Counted from the stretch's first letter, positions 51,723 to 60,474 are shown. The stretch: 64,000 nt of DNA from SIG307 sp045596385 (GCA_045596385.1 JAZOCC010000027.1:1-64000), one strand, 5' to 3'. Notes: generated by a model from the letters alone, not told the origin. Numbers and translations are program-made.

Positions 51723-51760
51723 ATCCCCAAGCCCATACCGCTATATTCTTCCTCTTTTTC

Positions 51761-53047
51761 CTATCCGACCACCGCCTCCAGCACCAGCACCCAGTCCTGT
51801 CCCTTTCCTCTGCTCGGCGGTACAACAAGCGCCTTCTCACCCGGTCTGAAAATTCCAAACGCGGTTTCCTCCCCGGTACGCGGATCAAACCACAGTCCCT
51901 TTACACATTTCGTCCCGGCAAACACCGACAAATCAACAGTAAAAGGTACCCCCAGCGGTGAATAGACATACGCATGGTCCTTCCCTTTTGCCGCCGTCAT
52001 CCGGCCCATTCCCGAAAAATTCTCCGCAAGCAACTCCGGTGCCGGAACAAACGGCACATACCCTCTCTTTAAGCGAAGCTCCTTTACCCACCTCATCTGC
52101 TCCGCTCCCTCATGGGTTAATGCCTGCTTCCAAGTATACGGGAAATATCCCGATGCAGTCCGTGTCATGCTCCATATACTGTGATTGCCGTAAGTATGTC
52201 CACAGGCCCCCGAAAGCACCGACCAATAGGCATTCTGGCGCACATCCGCCGCATCCCAGAAATATCCGATAGAGGCATCAAAACAAGCCGGATGGTCTTC
52301 ATAACGCGGTTCGGAATCCAGATACGGTTTCTCGGAAGCATCCGCCATCTTTTGCATCACTTCCTCAATCTGATAGCAACGGTCCGTCGTATGGCCTGTC
52401 TGCGCCGTATGAAAATCAATGTACTCCGCATCCAAAAGAAAATCCGTAGAATCCTGGGCTCCCGGAGGATGAAAGGTGATCAGATGATGCTTATCCACCG
52501 AACGAATCCCTGCTGCCATGGCATCTATAATCCTTCTATGGTCTGCCTCCAACTTCCGGTCTCCGCCCAACATCCAGATAATATTCCAGTGTTCTTTATA
52601 TCTGTTTGCAATCCACTGTCCATACCGATAGGCGTTTTCTTCATGAAAAATCACCGGCCCCTTGCCCCAACACAAATTGAATTTATCCCCCCAGGTCGGT
52701 AACATCACCACAAATATCTCATGCTTCGCCGCCGTTTCCACCCCAAAGTCCACATGATCCCAATAAGAATAGTCTCCTGCCGTATCCGGACGCTCCGGGT
52801 CCGGCAAGCCGTTCGTCATACAAAGGGGCAACCGTCCGTAGGCATTGGGCGTTGTCACGCCCTCCATTTCAGCCAAAGCCACTGCCTGCACCGCAGTAAA
52901 TCCCTGCCGTTTCCGTTCCGCAAAATAGCACTCCGTTTCCTCTCTGTTTAACGCATGGAACAACTCCCACGCCGTATCTCCCAGGTAAAAAAACGGTTCT
53001 CCGTTGTCCCAAAACAAAAAGCGTCCCTGCACCTTCAGTGTTCTCAT
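51761..53047 (-). CDS. GH140-like (apiosidase-type, DUF4038) glycoside hydrolase
   Basis: A 428-residue cytoplasmic TIM-barrel enzyme. It starts FWDNGEPFFYLGDTAWELFHAL, typical of DUF4038 proteins, and has WMLGGDRK near 158 (Asp) and LDSEPRYE near 243 (Glu) as likely catalytic pair, then a C-terminal beta domain (about 350-428). The family includes apiosidases acting on rhamnogalacturonan-II side chains. No other pectin genes are near, so the substrate is uncertain. Confidence 0.87.
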   Translation of the reverse strand: MRTLKVQGRFLFWDNGEPFFYLGDTAWELFHALNREETECYFAERKRQGFTAVQAVALAEMEGVTTPNAYGRLPLCMTNGLPDPERPDTAGDYSYWDHVDFGVETAAKHEIFVVMLPTWGDKFNLCWGKGPVIFHEENAYRYGQWIANRYKEHWNIIWMLGGDRKLEADHRRIIDAMAAGIRSVDKHHLITFHPPGAQDSTDFLLDAEYIDFHTAQTGHTTDRCYQIEEVMQKMADASEKPYLDSEPRYEDHPACFDASIGYFWDAADVRQNAYWSVLSGACGHTYGNHSIWSMTRTASGYFPYTWKQALTHEGAEQMRWVKELRLKRGYVPFVPAPELLAENFSGMGRMTAAKGKDHAYVYSPLGVPFTVDLSVFAGTKCVKGLWFDPRTGEETAFGIFRPGEKALVVPPSRGKGQDWVLVLEAVVG

Positions 53048-53079
53048 CCCAGTACCTCCTCTTTTCAGAAAACTCCCGC

Positions 53080-54435
53080 CTACTGTTCCATCAACGGATT
53101 TACAATCTCAAGCACCATATAATCCGCCTGTTCCCTTTCCGGATAATACGTAAGTCCCATCTGCAGGCTGTCTTTTACGAATTCCAAAATGATCGCCTCG
53201 CTCAATTCTCCGTTCTTCGGATAACAAAAGGTCAGGTACTTCTTCGTCTGCAACTGATTTTCGTAAACCGTACGCAACGTGTCGAATGAATCGCAAATCA
53301 CATCCGCATAAACATATTCCTGATACTTGTTCCCGGTACAGGAAATCTCACTCTCCCACGTATGGGTTTTCGCCATCTCTTCATCATTCTTCAAAAAATA
53401 AGTATACCGCACCCGGCCGTCCACATCCGGCGCCGGATCATCCCAGGTAACGTCCACATGATACCAGCCGTCCTCCAGTTTTACCAGATTCCAGGCATGG
53501 GACTCGTTTCCGGCTGTCCCTCCGACAATTTTACTCTCTATCCCTGCCATCAACAGCAGCAATCGCATAGTCCGGGCATATCCGTCACACACTGCAATTT
53601 GATTTTTAACCACTCCCTCCGGGGAATGGGATAAGAACTGAAAGCTTTCATCATACTTTAACTCCAGCACCAAGTAATCATGCAATGCTTTTACCGCTTC
53701 TACCCGGCGCAATTCCCTCACTCTTGTCTCCTTTGTCACATCCGACAAATACGCATAAATCTCCTTTTCCGTCTCCGTCAGTACCGAAACATCTCCCGTC
53801 CGTATCCCATAACAAAGATTCGCATCAAACGGTATCGTCACCCCCGAAACCGTTGCACAAATACAATTTCGATAAACATCGATTTTCTCGATTACCATCT
53901 CCTCAATCTCCGGATAAAGCGCCATATACTCTTTGGCCGAACTGAGATAACCGGCATCTTCTACCAATATTCCGAAGCTACTGTACTCAAGGGCCATCTC
54001 ACGCACATATTCGTTTGTCTGTTCCTTGCTCTCACAAACCGTGCCCTGCATCACCACATTCCGATGAACCTCCGCTCGTTCCAGTAACTTACCGATTTCC
54101 TCCGAAACCTGCTCCGGCACAGCCATCGGCACCGGGGTCACCGTAGGTTCCCGGATTGCCGTAGGCTGCAATGTTGCGGTCGATTTTGGCAGTTCTGTCG
54201 GTTGCGGCGTTTCGGTTATGACCGGCGCAACCGTTTTCTTTGGCGTATCCGTCACTTCCGGAATTCCCGTAGCCTCCGGTATGTCGGACACCTCCGGCGC
54301 TTCGGTCAAAGCCGGGCTGTCCGGTACCGCCTCCACCGCTAAGGTCGGTAACGGCGGAAACTCTCCGTCTCCCGGCTGACAGGCCGCCAGCCCCGTTATC
54401 AGTATTATAAGTAATCCCAAACAGGCTTTTTTCAT
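53080..54435 (-). CDS. Transglutaminase-like lipoprotein
   Basis: A 451-residue lipoprotein: signal sequence ending in lipobox LAAC (Cys near 19), a Pro/Thr/Glu linker (about 30-110), then a transglutaminase/protease-like domain with Cys in NQIAVCDGYARTM, His in GNESHAWNLV and Asp in WYHVDVTWDD, a full triad. Such proteins act on cell-wall peptides or surface proteins. Start at the ATG after GGGAG. Sits 32 nt upstream of the GH140-like gene but in function looks separate. Confidence 0.85.
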   Translation of the reverse strand: MKKACLGLLIILITGLAACQPGDGEFPPLPTLAVEAVPDSPALTEAPEVSDIPEATGIPEVTDTPKKTVAPVITETPQPTELPKSTATLQPTAIREPTVTPVPMAVPEQVSEEIGKLLERAEVHRNVVMQGTVCESKEQTNEYVREMALEYSSFGILVEDAGYLSSAKEYMALYPEIEEMVIEKIDVYRNCICATVSGVTIPFDANLCYGIRTGDVSVLTETEKEIYAYLSDVTKETRVRELRRVEAVKALHDYLVLELKYDESFQFLSHSPEGVVKNQIAVCDGYARTMRLLLLMAGIESKIVGGTAGNESHAWNLVKLEDGWYHVDVTWDDPAPDVDGRVRYTYFLKNDEEMAKTHTWESEISCTGNKYQEYVYADVICDSFDTLRTVYENQLQTKKYLTFCYPKNGELSEAIILEFVKDSLQMGLTYYPEREQADYMVLEIVNPLMEQ

Positions 54436-54494
54436 ACAATCTCCCATTCTCTCGCTTCTTTGTTTTTCTTTTACCATCTCGCAATATCCGAATG

Positions 54495-55361
54495 CTATTT
54501 TACTCCGATACACGTCATCACTGCCTCTGTCAAATCCTCAGAGTTGTTCTGCATATCGGAAAGGTAGGTCACAACAATACCGGTCTTCGGGAACACAAAA
54601 CAGCGTTTCCCCCATTTTCCCGTAATACGAAACCCATCCTTATACTTCCAGATAAAATAACCGTAGCCCCCTTCTCTGCATGCGGTTTTCACGGAGGTAG
54701 CCTCCTTTACCCAGTCCTCTGTCAGAATACGGGCTCCGTTCCACACCCCACCGTTCAAATACAACTGTCCCAACCGGCCTAACTCCTCTACGGTAAGCTC
54801 CATCTGTGACGCCCCGTAAAAATGTCCCGCCGGACAATTCCCGTATACCGGATTTGCAATTCCCAGCGGTTCAAACAACCGCGGCATCAGATAATCCGCC
54901 AAATGCTCTCCTGTCGCTTTTTCCAGCGCCACGCCCACCAGATAGGCCGGGATGTTGGAATAATTAAATTCCGGTGTTTCTACGTCAGTAAGCGGGTATA
55001 AAAGCGAGTACGACAACCAATCGTCTCCCTCCGGTCGGAAGGGGTATCCCTTGACCGACATGGTCATCAGGCGCTCTACGGTAAGCTTTTTTAGTGTCTC
55101 CTTCTGTACCTCTGTGGCATACACCGGCACTACGGTTTTCAAATAATCGTAAATCGTTTCTTTGACCGAAAATTTGCCTTCCTTCACTGCTATTCCCGCT
55201 GCCGTGGACACAAAGGATTTCGTAGCGGAATAAATCGGGTAACGGGTGTCCTTTGTGTCGCCGTACACATGTAAAAGTTCTCCGTTTTTTCGAATCTCAA
55301 GGCCATATACAGGCCAGTGGTTTTGCTCTATGGCTACAATCAGTTTCTGAAATTTCTCCAT
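54495..55361 (-). CDS. Serine hydrolase, beta-lactamase / PBP fold
   Basis: A 288-residue class C beta-lactamase-related enzyme. The SxxK motif is SATKSF near 45 (Ser nucleophile), YxN is FNYSNIP near 130, and the third motif is ITGKWGKRC near 253. No signal peptide is present, so it is cytoplasmic and probably an esterase or peptidase rather than a resistance enzyme. Start at the ATG after AAGGAG. It follows the Crp/Fnr gene by 23 nt, so it is in that operon. Confidence 0.88.
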   Translation of the reverse strand: MEKFQKLIVAIEQNHWPVYGLEIRKNGELLHVYGDTKDTRYPIYSATKSFVSTAAGIAVKEGKFSVKETIYDYLKTVVPVYATEVQKETLKKLTVERLMTMSVKGYPFRPEGDDWLSYSLLYPLTDVETPEFNYSNIPAYLVGVALEKATGEHLADYLMPRLFEPLGIANPVYGNCPAGHFYGASQMELTVEELGRLGQLYLNGGVWNGARILTEDWVKEATSVKTACREGGYGYFIWKYKDGFRITGKWGKRCFVFPKTGIVVTYLSDMQNNSEDLTEAVMTCIGVK

Positions 55362-55384
55362 CCGATTCTTCTCCTTCCCGTCCT

Positions 55385-56047
55385 CTATTTCAACAATGTA
55401 AAATGATTTTTCCGGCACTCCAAAATGCCCTCTTTCCGAAGCTTGCCGATTTCTGCCGAAAGACCGCTCCGATCCACCTCCAAATAATCCGCCAGTTCCT
55501 GACGGTCAAACAACACCGTAAAACTGTTGCTGTTCTGCTGTTTTGCCTGTATCATCAGGTAGGCCATCAGCTTTTCTCTGGTGGAGCGTTTCGAAATAAT
55601 CTCCAACTTTTGATGAAATATCAAATTCTTAGTCGCCACCAGCTTCATCAGATTATAAATGAGTCGATTGTGAAATCCGCAAGCACTGCTACACATGTGT
55701 AAGATGCGCTTCGCATCGATAAACAGCACTTCGCTTTTCTCTGTTGCCACCACATCCACCGGCATATTCTGTACATCCGCACAGGCAAATGATTCCCCAA
55801 ACATTCCGCCCGGCTGTAATTCCGTCAGAATGCTCCGGTTACCGTAATAGTCTACACGAACAAGTTGCACCGCTCCGGACAGCACCACGCCAATGCGATC
55901 GGCACCCTCTCCTTCGGCTAAAACAACTTGATTTTTCTCATAAGCCCGAACTGTCGCTCCCAGACAGGAAAGCATTGTCAGTAACTGTTCCTCGGCAATC
56001 CCGGCAAACAAACCGCACTTTTGTAACACTGACAAATATTTTTTCAT
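55385..56047 (-). CDS. Crp/Fnr-family transcription regulator
   Basis: A 220-residue regulator. The cNMP-binding-type domain (about 10-120, GADRIGVVLSGAVQLVRVDYYGN, ELQPGGMFGESFAC) is followed by a winged helix (about 145-215, DRQELADYLEVDRSGLSAEIGKL). No N-terminal cysteine cluster as in Fnr. It is divergent from a ferredoxin gene with a TGTTGAATTTTCAACA palindrome between them. In related Clostridia such regulators control redox or nitrosative-stress genes. Confidence 0.9.
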   Translation of the reverse strand: MKKYLSVLQKCGLFAGIAEEQLLTMLSCLGATVRAYEKNQVVLAEGEGADRIGVVLSGAVQLVRVDYYGNRSILTELQPGGMFGESFACADVQNMPVDVVATEKSEVLFIDAKRILHMCSSACGFHNRLIYNLMKLVATKNLIFHQKLEIISKRSTREKLMAYLMIQAKQQNSNSFTVLFDRQELADYLEVDRSGLSAEIGKLRKEGILECRKNHFTLLK

Positions 56048-56061
56048 ATAAAATCTCCATT

Positions 56062-56077
56062 TGTTGAATTTTCAACA
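56062..56077. promoter_or_regulatory. Crp/Fnr-type palindrome between regulator and ferredoxin
   Basis: TGTTGAATTTTCAACA, 7-bp arms with a 2-nt centre. It lies 15 nt upstream of the regulator's own start, and its centre is at -41.5 of the start site (about 56111) predicted from TATAAT at 56099-56104 for the ferredoxin gene: the class II activation position. Confidence 0.65.
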
Positions 56078-56148
56078 TACTAATTTCTTTTATGGTACTA
56101 TAATGACCATAGAAAGTCAAGCAGTGCTCACAAAAAGGAGGAGAAGTT

Positions 56149-56922
56149 ATGCTACGAAAAATCATAAAAATCGACGAAGAAAAATGCAACGGTTGCGGCC
56201 TATGTGCCGCTGCCTGCCACGAAGGAGCCATCGATATGGTAAACGGAAAGGCGAAGCTGTTACGGGAGGATTATTGTGACGGATTAGGGGACTGCCTTCC
56301 TGCTTGTCCGGTAGATGCCATTTCTTTTGAAGTAAGAGAAGCCGCTGCCTATGATGAAGCTGCGGTATTACAGGCAAAACAACGCAAAGACGCTTTGTCG
56401 GAACAGCGACTGACCACCGGTTCTCAAGCCGTCAATACACCAAACACGCAAAAAGCACCGCCTCCTTGCGGTTGCCCAGGCATGAATTCCAAGCGAATCG
56501 AACATCCGAATTTGCCGGAAGACACCGCCTGTGATGCGCCTCAGATAACTCCGTCTGTCAGCCGATTGTCCCAATGGCCGGTGCAAATCAAACTGGTACC
56601 GGTAAATGCTCCGTACTTTGACGACGCAAACCTTCTCATTGCGGCAGATTGTACCGCTTACACCTATGGACGATTCCACGAAGATTTCATCAAAAACCGT
56701 ATCACCCTCATCGGCTGTCCGAAACTGGATGAGGGCGACTATGCCGACAAGCTGACAACAATTATCGCAAATAACAATATCAAAAGCGTCACCATCGTTC
56801 GCATGGAGGTGCCGTGCTGCGGAGGCATTGAGCAAGCCGCAAAGCGGGCTCTGCAGGCCAGCGGAAAATTTATTCCGTGGCGTGTGGTGACAGTAACGAC
56901 AGACGGTAGGTTAATGGAATAA
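56149..56922 (+). CDS. Ferredoxin-domain iron-sulphur protein
   Basis: A 257-residue protein. Two 4Fe-4S motifs lie in residues 13-55 (CNGCGLCAAACHEGAI and CDGLGDCLPACPVDAI; the second is altered by one extra residue). A middle with CGCPGM follows, and a C-terminal domain (about 140-257) with AADCTAYTYGRFHEDF, LIGCPKLDEGDYA and VPCCGG. Such proteins are common beside Crp/Fnr-type regulators and hybrid cluster protein in anaerobes. AAGGAGG precedes the ATG. Redox or electron transfer role inferred. Confidence 0.88.
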   Translation: MLRKIIKIDEEKCNGCGLCAAACHEGAIDMVNGKAKLLREDYCDGLGDCLPACPVDAISFEVREAAAYDEAAVLQAKQRKDALSEQRLTTGSQAVNTPNTQKAPPPCGCPGMNSKRIEHPNLPEDTACDAPQITPSVSRLSQWPVQIKLVPVNAPYFDDANLLIAADCTAYTYGRFHEDFIKNRITLIGCPKLDEGDYADKLTTIIANNNIKSVTIVRMEVPCCGGIEQAAKRALQASGKFIPWRVVTVTTDGRLME

Positions 56923-56934
56923 TTGCTACTCGTA

Positions 56935-56975
56935 AAAAGAAGTCTCCGAACCATATCCGGAGGCTTCTTTTCTGT
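56935..56975. terminator. Bidirectional terminator of ferredoxin and sigma-like genes
   Basis: Stem AAAGAAGTCTCCG / CGGAGGCTTCTTTT (one mismatch), loop about 9 nt, with T-runs on both sides, between the two convergent genes. Confidence 0.75.
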
Positions 56976-56997
56976 TCTTATTTGTAGTTATTCATTC

Positions 56998-58623
56998 TTA
57001 CACCGTCGTATACACGCCAATCATCAGAGACAGTTCCTCTTCCGGCTTTAAAAATCCGGTCTTTAACAGCCCCTCTACCACCATACCGCGCATAAACGGT
57101 ACGGAGTGCATGCAGAAGTTAAACTGACTCATGAGACGCTTCGGCACCTCTCCCCGCATGACCGTCTCACAGTACGCCAGATACTCATCCGCAAGGGCAA
57201 GCATCTTTTCATACAAAGGAAGTAGTATCTCGTTATACCGCTCCACCGGCACGCCGTATCGCAAGGTGTCACTGTTATGTTCCTTGGAATACACGCCAAA
57301 GGTCACCTCGTACTTACCATCTGCATTCTTACGAACAAAATCTTCCAGTTCCTCCAATTCACGCTCGGACACCTTATCCGATTCGCCCTTTAAAATCTGA
57401 TGCAATACCTTTATATTTTCCTGAGAACAAGCGAACGTTCTGTCTTCCTCATTCTTCACCTGCCGATCGGTTACAAACATTTCAATTCTGCCGCCTCCCG
57501 GCTCTTCACCGCAAGAATGCCCCACCCAGTAAAAGCTCGGACCATGATACTCCTGTACCCCCATCACATCCCAGCTTCCACCGTTCGGACGCACCGTATC
57601 ATAATTAAACTGCAGATTCCGTCTGTCATAGACCGTCCACTGAATGTCATCCGACAAACGAAGTGCCAGCGTCCACTTCTGCTCTTCGTAGTCCTGATAC
57701 TGGCCTAAAATATGGTTTCCCGCCGCAAGCTGCAACTCTCTTGCTTTCTTTAAGTACTCCTCTGCAAGCGGTACAAAGACTCCCTGAATCTGCGCCAGCT
57801 TGTCTACCATTTTGCGCTTTGCTTCCGCACTGATAATGACAAAATTAGTCTCATAGGTAGCAGTCTCCGCCTTCGTCCCGGTCTTAACCAGTAACGTATC
57901 CTCCGCCATCGCTTCCACAAAGCCCTCTAAGTACGGCATTGCGATTCCCAGTTCAATGGACAATTCCTGCAGGGTAGACGGATTCCAATACGCCTCAATT
58001 AAAATGTTCTTACATATTTTGTCGTACATCGGCTCGTCCAAATAACAATCCGGTGCCCAGTTTTCGCTTTTGCCGCCGCTTTGACAAAACTCGATTTCCT
58101 CCGGTGCATAGCTTAATTTTCCAAACGTTCTTGCCATTTGCATTCCCTCCTTTAACTTTTCCCTTGCCTTTGCAAGTCTTGTTTTCACGGTTCCTTCCGG
58201 AACCGAAAGGGTTTGCGCAATGGTGGCGATTCTTTGGTTTTCCACATAGTAGGCAACCAAAAGCTCCCGGTACTCCTTTGTCAGCAGAGACAATTCCCGG
58301 CGCAGTTCCTGCACCTCATAGGGCTGTAACACTGCATCTTCCACATTGTCCTCTGCCACAACCTGAGCCATTGCTTCTTCATCAAAGATTTCCGCACTGC
58401 TTATTTTTTTCTGTCTGACCCAACGGGCGAAGCGGTTTCTGGCAATCTGCCATACCCAGGCTTCAAAACGCTCCGGCAACACGCCCTTATGCAGCGCACT
58501 TAAGATTTCCGCGGAAATCTCACTGCTTAAGTCCTCCGCCGACAACACATCTCCGGTCTTTTTCAGACAGAAATAATAAATTTTTTCCAAGAATTCATTG
58601 CAATAATATTCTTCCCGTGTCAT
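56998..58623 (-). CDS. ECF sigma factor with long C-terminal extension
   Basis: A 541-residue protein. Residues 1-165 are an ECF sigma factor: region 2 with SSEISAEILSAL and FEAWVWQIARNRFARWVRQK, region 4 with LTKEYRELLVAYYVENQRIATIAQTLSVPEGTVKTRLAKAREKL (in part). About 370 residues follow with no match I recognise, including a WNPSTLQELSIELGIAMPYLEGFVEAM segment that may be another winged helix. There is no membrane helix and no adjacent anti-sigma gene, so the extension may act as built-in sensor. The leader contains CCGACACTATATGAG, which may be its own promoter. Confidence 0.85.
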   Translation of the reverse strand: MTREEYYCNEFLEKIYYFCLKKTGDVLSAEDLSSEISAEILSALHKGVLPERFEAWVWQIARNRFARWVRQKKISSAEIFDEEAMAQVVAEDNVEDAVLQPYEVQELRRELSLLTKEYRELLVAYYVENQRIATIAQTLSVPEGTVKTRLAKAREKLKEGMQMARTFGKLSYAPEEIEFCQSGGKSENWAPDCYLDEPMYDKICKNILIEAYWNPSTLQELSIELGIAMPYLEGFVEAMAEDTLLVKTGTKAETATYETNFVIISAEAKRKMVDKLAQIQGVFVPLAEEYLKKARELQLAAGNHILGQYQDYEEQKWTLALRLSDDIQWTVYDRRNLQFNYDTVRPNGGSWDVMGVQEYHGPSFYWVGHSCGEEPGGGRIEMFVTDRQVKNEEDRTFACSQENIKVLHQILKGESDKVSERELEELEDFVRKNADGKYEVTFGVYSKEHNSDTLRYGVPVERYNEILLPLYEKMLALADEYLAYCETVMRGEVPKRLMSQFNFCMHSVPFMRGMVVEGLLKTGFLKPEEELSLMIGVYTTV

Positions 58624-58744
58624 GAAATACTTCCTTTCTTAACCCTTTCACTCATATAGTGTCGGGAAATAAGAAACGGTTTTATTTTTTTGAAATTATT
58701 TTGCTACCCTTACATAATACTTGGTTTCGTCCTCGTGGTCAATC

Positions 58745-60076
58745 TTAGAAAAGTATGGTTCCCGGTGTTCTCGGATAAGCGATAACATCACGGATGTTCT
58801 CCATACCGGTGATATAGCGCATCATACGCTCCACCCCAAGACCGAAACCACTATGCACACAACTTCCGTACCGACGCAAATCACAATACCAAGCATAATC
58901 TTCTTCTCTGAGACCGCACTCCTCAATACGTTTCTGCAGCATCTCCAAACGATGCTCTCGCTGGCTGGCGCCTACAATTTCCCCCAACTTCGGGAATAGA
59001 AGATCGGTAGCCGCTACCGTTTCCCCATCATCGTTCTGGTACATGTAAAAGGCCTTTTGCCCCTTCGGATAGTCGGTGACAAATACCGGACGTTTGAATA
59101 CCTCGCCGGCCAGATACCGTTCATGCTCCGTCTGAATCGGAGTCTCCATGGATGCCGGGATTTGGAACTGTTCTCCGGATTCCATCAGGATTTTTACCGC
59201 ATCCTTATATGACACCCGCGCAAAATCCGTTTCCACTACCTGTTCCAGTTTTTCTATAAGTCCCGGCTCCACAAAGCGGTCAAAGAATTCCAGCTCATCT
59301 CGCGATTCCGTAAGTACCGCACGGATGATGTATTTACACATTGCTTCGATGGTATCCATAAGCTCCGGCAAATCACAGAAGGCCATCTCCGGCTCCACCT
59401 GCCAGAACTCTGCCACATGACGTGGGGTATTGGAATCCTCCGCCCGAAAGCTGGGACCGAAGGTGTACACTCTCCTCAGTGCCTGGGCAAACGGCTCCAC
59501 ATGAAGCTGTCCGGTTACGGTAAGACAAGTCTCTTTCCCGAAAAACTCCTCCGTCTTTAACCGGAACACCTCTCCCGCGCCCTCACCGTCACAGGAGGTC
59601 ATACACGGACTCTGTACGTAGGTAAATCCTTCCTTGTACAAAAACTCCAGAATGGCATGAGTCAACACGGAACGCACCCGGAATACCGCGGAAAACAGGT
59701 TAGTACGTGGTCTCAGATGGGGAATCGTCCGCAAATACTCGTTGCTGTGGCGCTTCTTCTGAAGCGGGTAATCGGCATCCGAATCCCCCATCACCGTAAT
59801 TGCTTCTGCTTGTACTTCAAAAGGCTGCTTTGCCTCCGGAGTCAATACCAACACACCGGTTACCAGCAAACAGGCTCCCAACCCGAATCCGACTTCAAGC
59901 TCCTTTTTCAGGTCCACTACCACCTGAATACTCTGCATGCAGGTGCCGTCACCGACTTCCACAAAGCCCACTTCTTTGCCGAGACGTTTGGTCTTTACCC
60001 AGCCGCTGACTGTCACTGCCTGACCGGCAAGTACATCGTACTGTTCATAGAATTGTTTGGTTGATAAAAGTTTCAT
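58745..60076 (-). CDS. asnS: Asparaginyl-tRNA synthetase
   Basis: A 443-residue class II synthetase. N-terminal OB-fold (VTVSGWVKTKRLGKEVGFVEVGDGT, in part), motif 2 TFGPSFRAEDSNTPRHVAEFW, motif 3 GFGLGVERMMRYITG, and the Asx-type catalytic core. It charges tRNA-Asn. Start at the ATG after AAAGGAGG. Upstream is a ~360-nt leader with an asparagine-coding mini-ORF and attenuator hairpins, and no T-box. Confidence 0.95.
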   Translation of the reverse strand: MKLLSTKQFYEQYDVLAGQAVTVSGWVKTKRLGKEVGFVEVGDGTCMQSIQVVVDLKKELEVGFGLGACLLVTGVLVLTPEAKQPFEVQAEAITVMGDSDADYPLQKKRHSNEYLRTIPHLRPRTNLFSAVFRVRSVLTHAILEFLYKEGFTYVQSPCMTSCDGEGAGEVFRLKTEEFFGKETCLTVTGQLHVEPFAQALRRVYTFGPSFRAEDSNTPRHVAEFWQVEPEMAFCDLPELMDTIEAMCKYIIRAVLTESRDELEFFDRFVEPGLIEKLEQVVETDFARVSYKDAVKILMESGEQFQIPASMETPIQTEHERYLAGEVFKRPVFVTDYPKGQKAFYMYQNDDGETVAATDLLFPKLGEIVGASQREHRLEMLQKRIEECGLREEDYAWYCDLRRYGSCVHSGFGLGVERMMRYITGMENIRDVIAYPRTPGTILF

Positions 60077-60235
60077 AAGATGTCCTCCTTTAATTTTGAG
60101 GGGATTACATGTAGGCGACGTTGCACGCCTCCCGCAACTGCGTGACTTCGTCACTCCGTCGTGGGCGCGTTCGCATTATCAGAGATTTTCGGAATCAAGC
60201 TTCCGAATCTCTTTAATGCTCACTTTGCCTGCACG

Positions 60236-60290
60236 AAAAAAGGACCACTTTTTCTTGAATTTAAGTTCAAAAAAATGTGGTCCTTATATT
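60236..60290 (-). terminator. Second terminator-like hairpin in the asnS leader
   Basis: On the minus strand AAGGACCAC...GTGGTCCTT with an extended A/T inner stem (TTTTTTTGAA / TTCAAGAAAAA), then TTTTTT. It lies between the attenuator and asnS, so it must be bypassed or regulated for asnS to be expressed from the upstream promoter. Confidence 0.7.
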
Positions 60291-60305
60291 CTTTATTCCA
60301 GAATT

Positions 60306-60347
60306 AAAAACCACAGTCCAAAAGGCATCTGCCAATCGGACTGCGGT
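60306..60347 (-). terminator. Attenuator terminator of asnS
   Basis: Minus-strand stem ACCGCAGTCC / GGACTGTGGT (60347-60338 with 60319-60310), 18-nt loop, then TTTTTAATT. It overlaps the loop and 3' arm of the antiterminator (60364-60323), so the two cannot form together. Confidence 0.85.
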
Positions 60348-60364
60348 CACGATTGACGATGCCT
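60323..60364 (-). promoter_or_regulatory. Antiterminator hairpin of asnS
   Basis: Minus-strand AGGCATC (60364-60358) pairs with GATGCCT (60329-60323), extended inward by CAATCG with CGATTG. The first terminator arm sits in its loop. The leader stop codon TAG overlaps its 5' end, so a ribosome finishing the leader would block it. Confidence 0.8.
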
Positions 60365-60410
60365 AGATATTATTATTATTGTTCATAGCAACGATAACGT
60401 AAGTTTTCAT
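60363..60410 (-). CDS. asnS leader peptide with five consecutive Asn codons
   Basis: A 15-residue frame, MKTYVIVAMNNNNNI, from ATG at 60410 to TAG at 60365-60363. Codons 10-14 are AAC AAT AAT AAT AAT. AAGGGG lies 10-11 nt before the ATG. It sits about 30 nt after the predicted start of transcription and directly before mutually exclusive hairpins, upstream of asnS. Asparagine-tRNA shortage would stall ribosomes on the Asn run, free AGGCATC and prevent the terminator. This is the logic of enteric amino-acid attenuators. Confidence 0.9.
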   Translation of the reverse strand: MKTYVIVAMNNNNNI

Positions 60411-60444
60411 CCTGAAACATCCCCTTGTTTTATGTTTGAGACTG

Positions 60445-60474
60445 AGTTTAGCACAAAGAAAGCGAAGTTGTCAA
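60445..60474 (-). promoter_or_regulatory. Promoter of the asnS leader
   Basis: TTGACA (60474-60469), 18-nt spacer, TAAACT (60450-60445) on the minus strand, just after the Nudix gene stop at 60530. Confidence 0.75.

Noticed and set aside
55938..56231. 97-codon minus-strand frame upstream of the Crp/Fnr gene
   Set aside because: It overlaps both the regulator and ferredoxin genes in other frames and spans their operator.
60057..60356. 99-codon plus-strand frame over the asnS leader
   Set aside because: It runs against the promoter, leader peptide and hairpins, which explain the region better.
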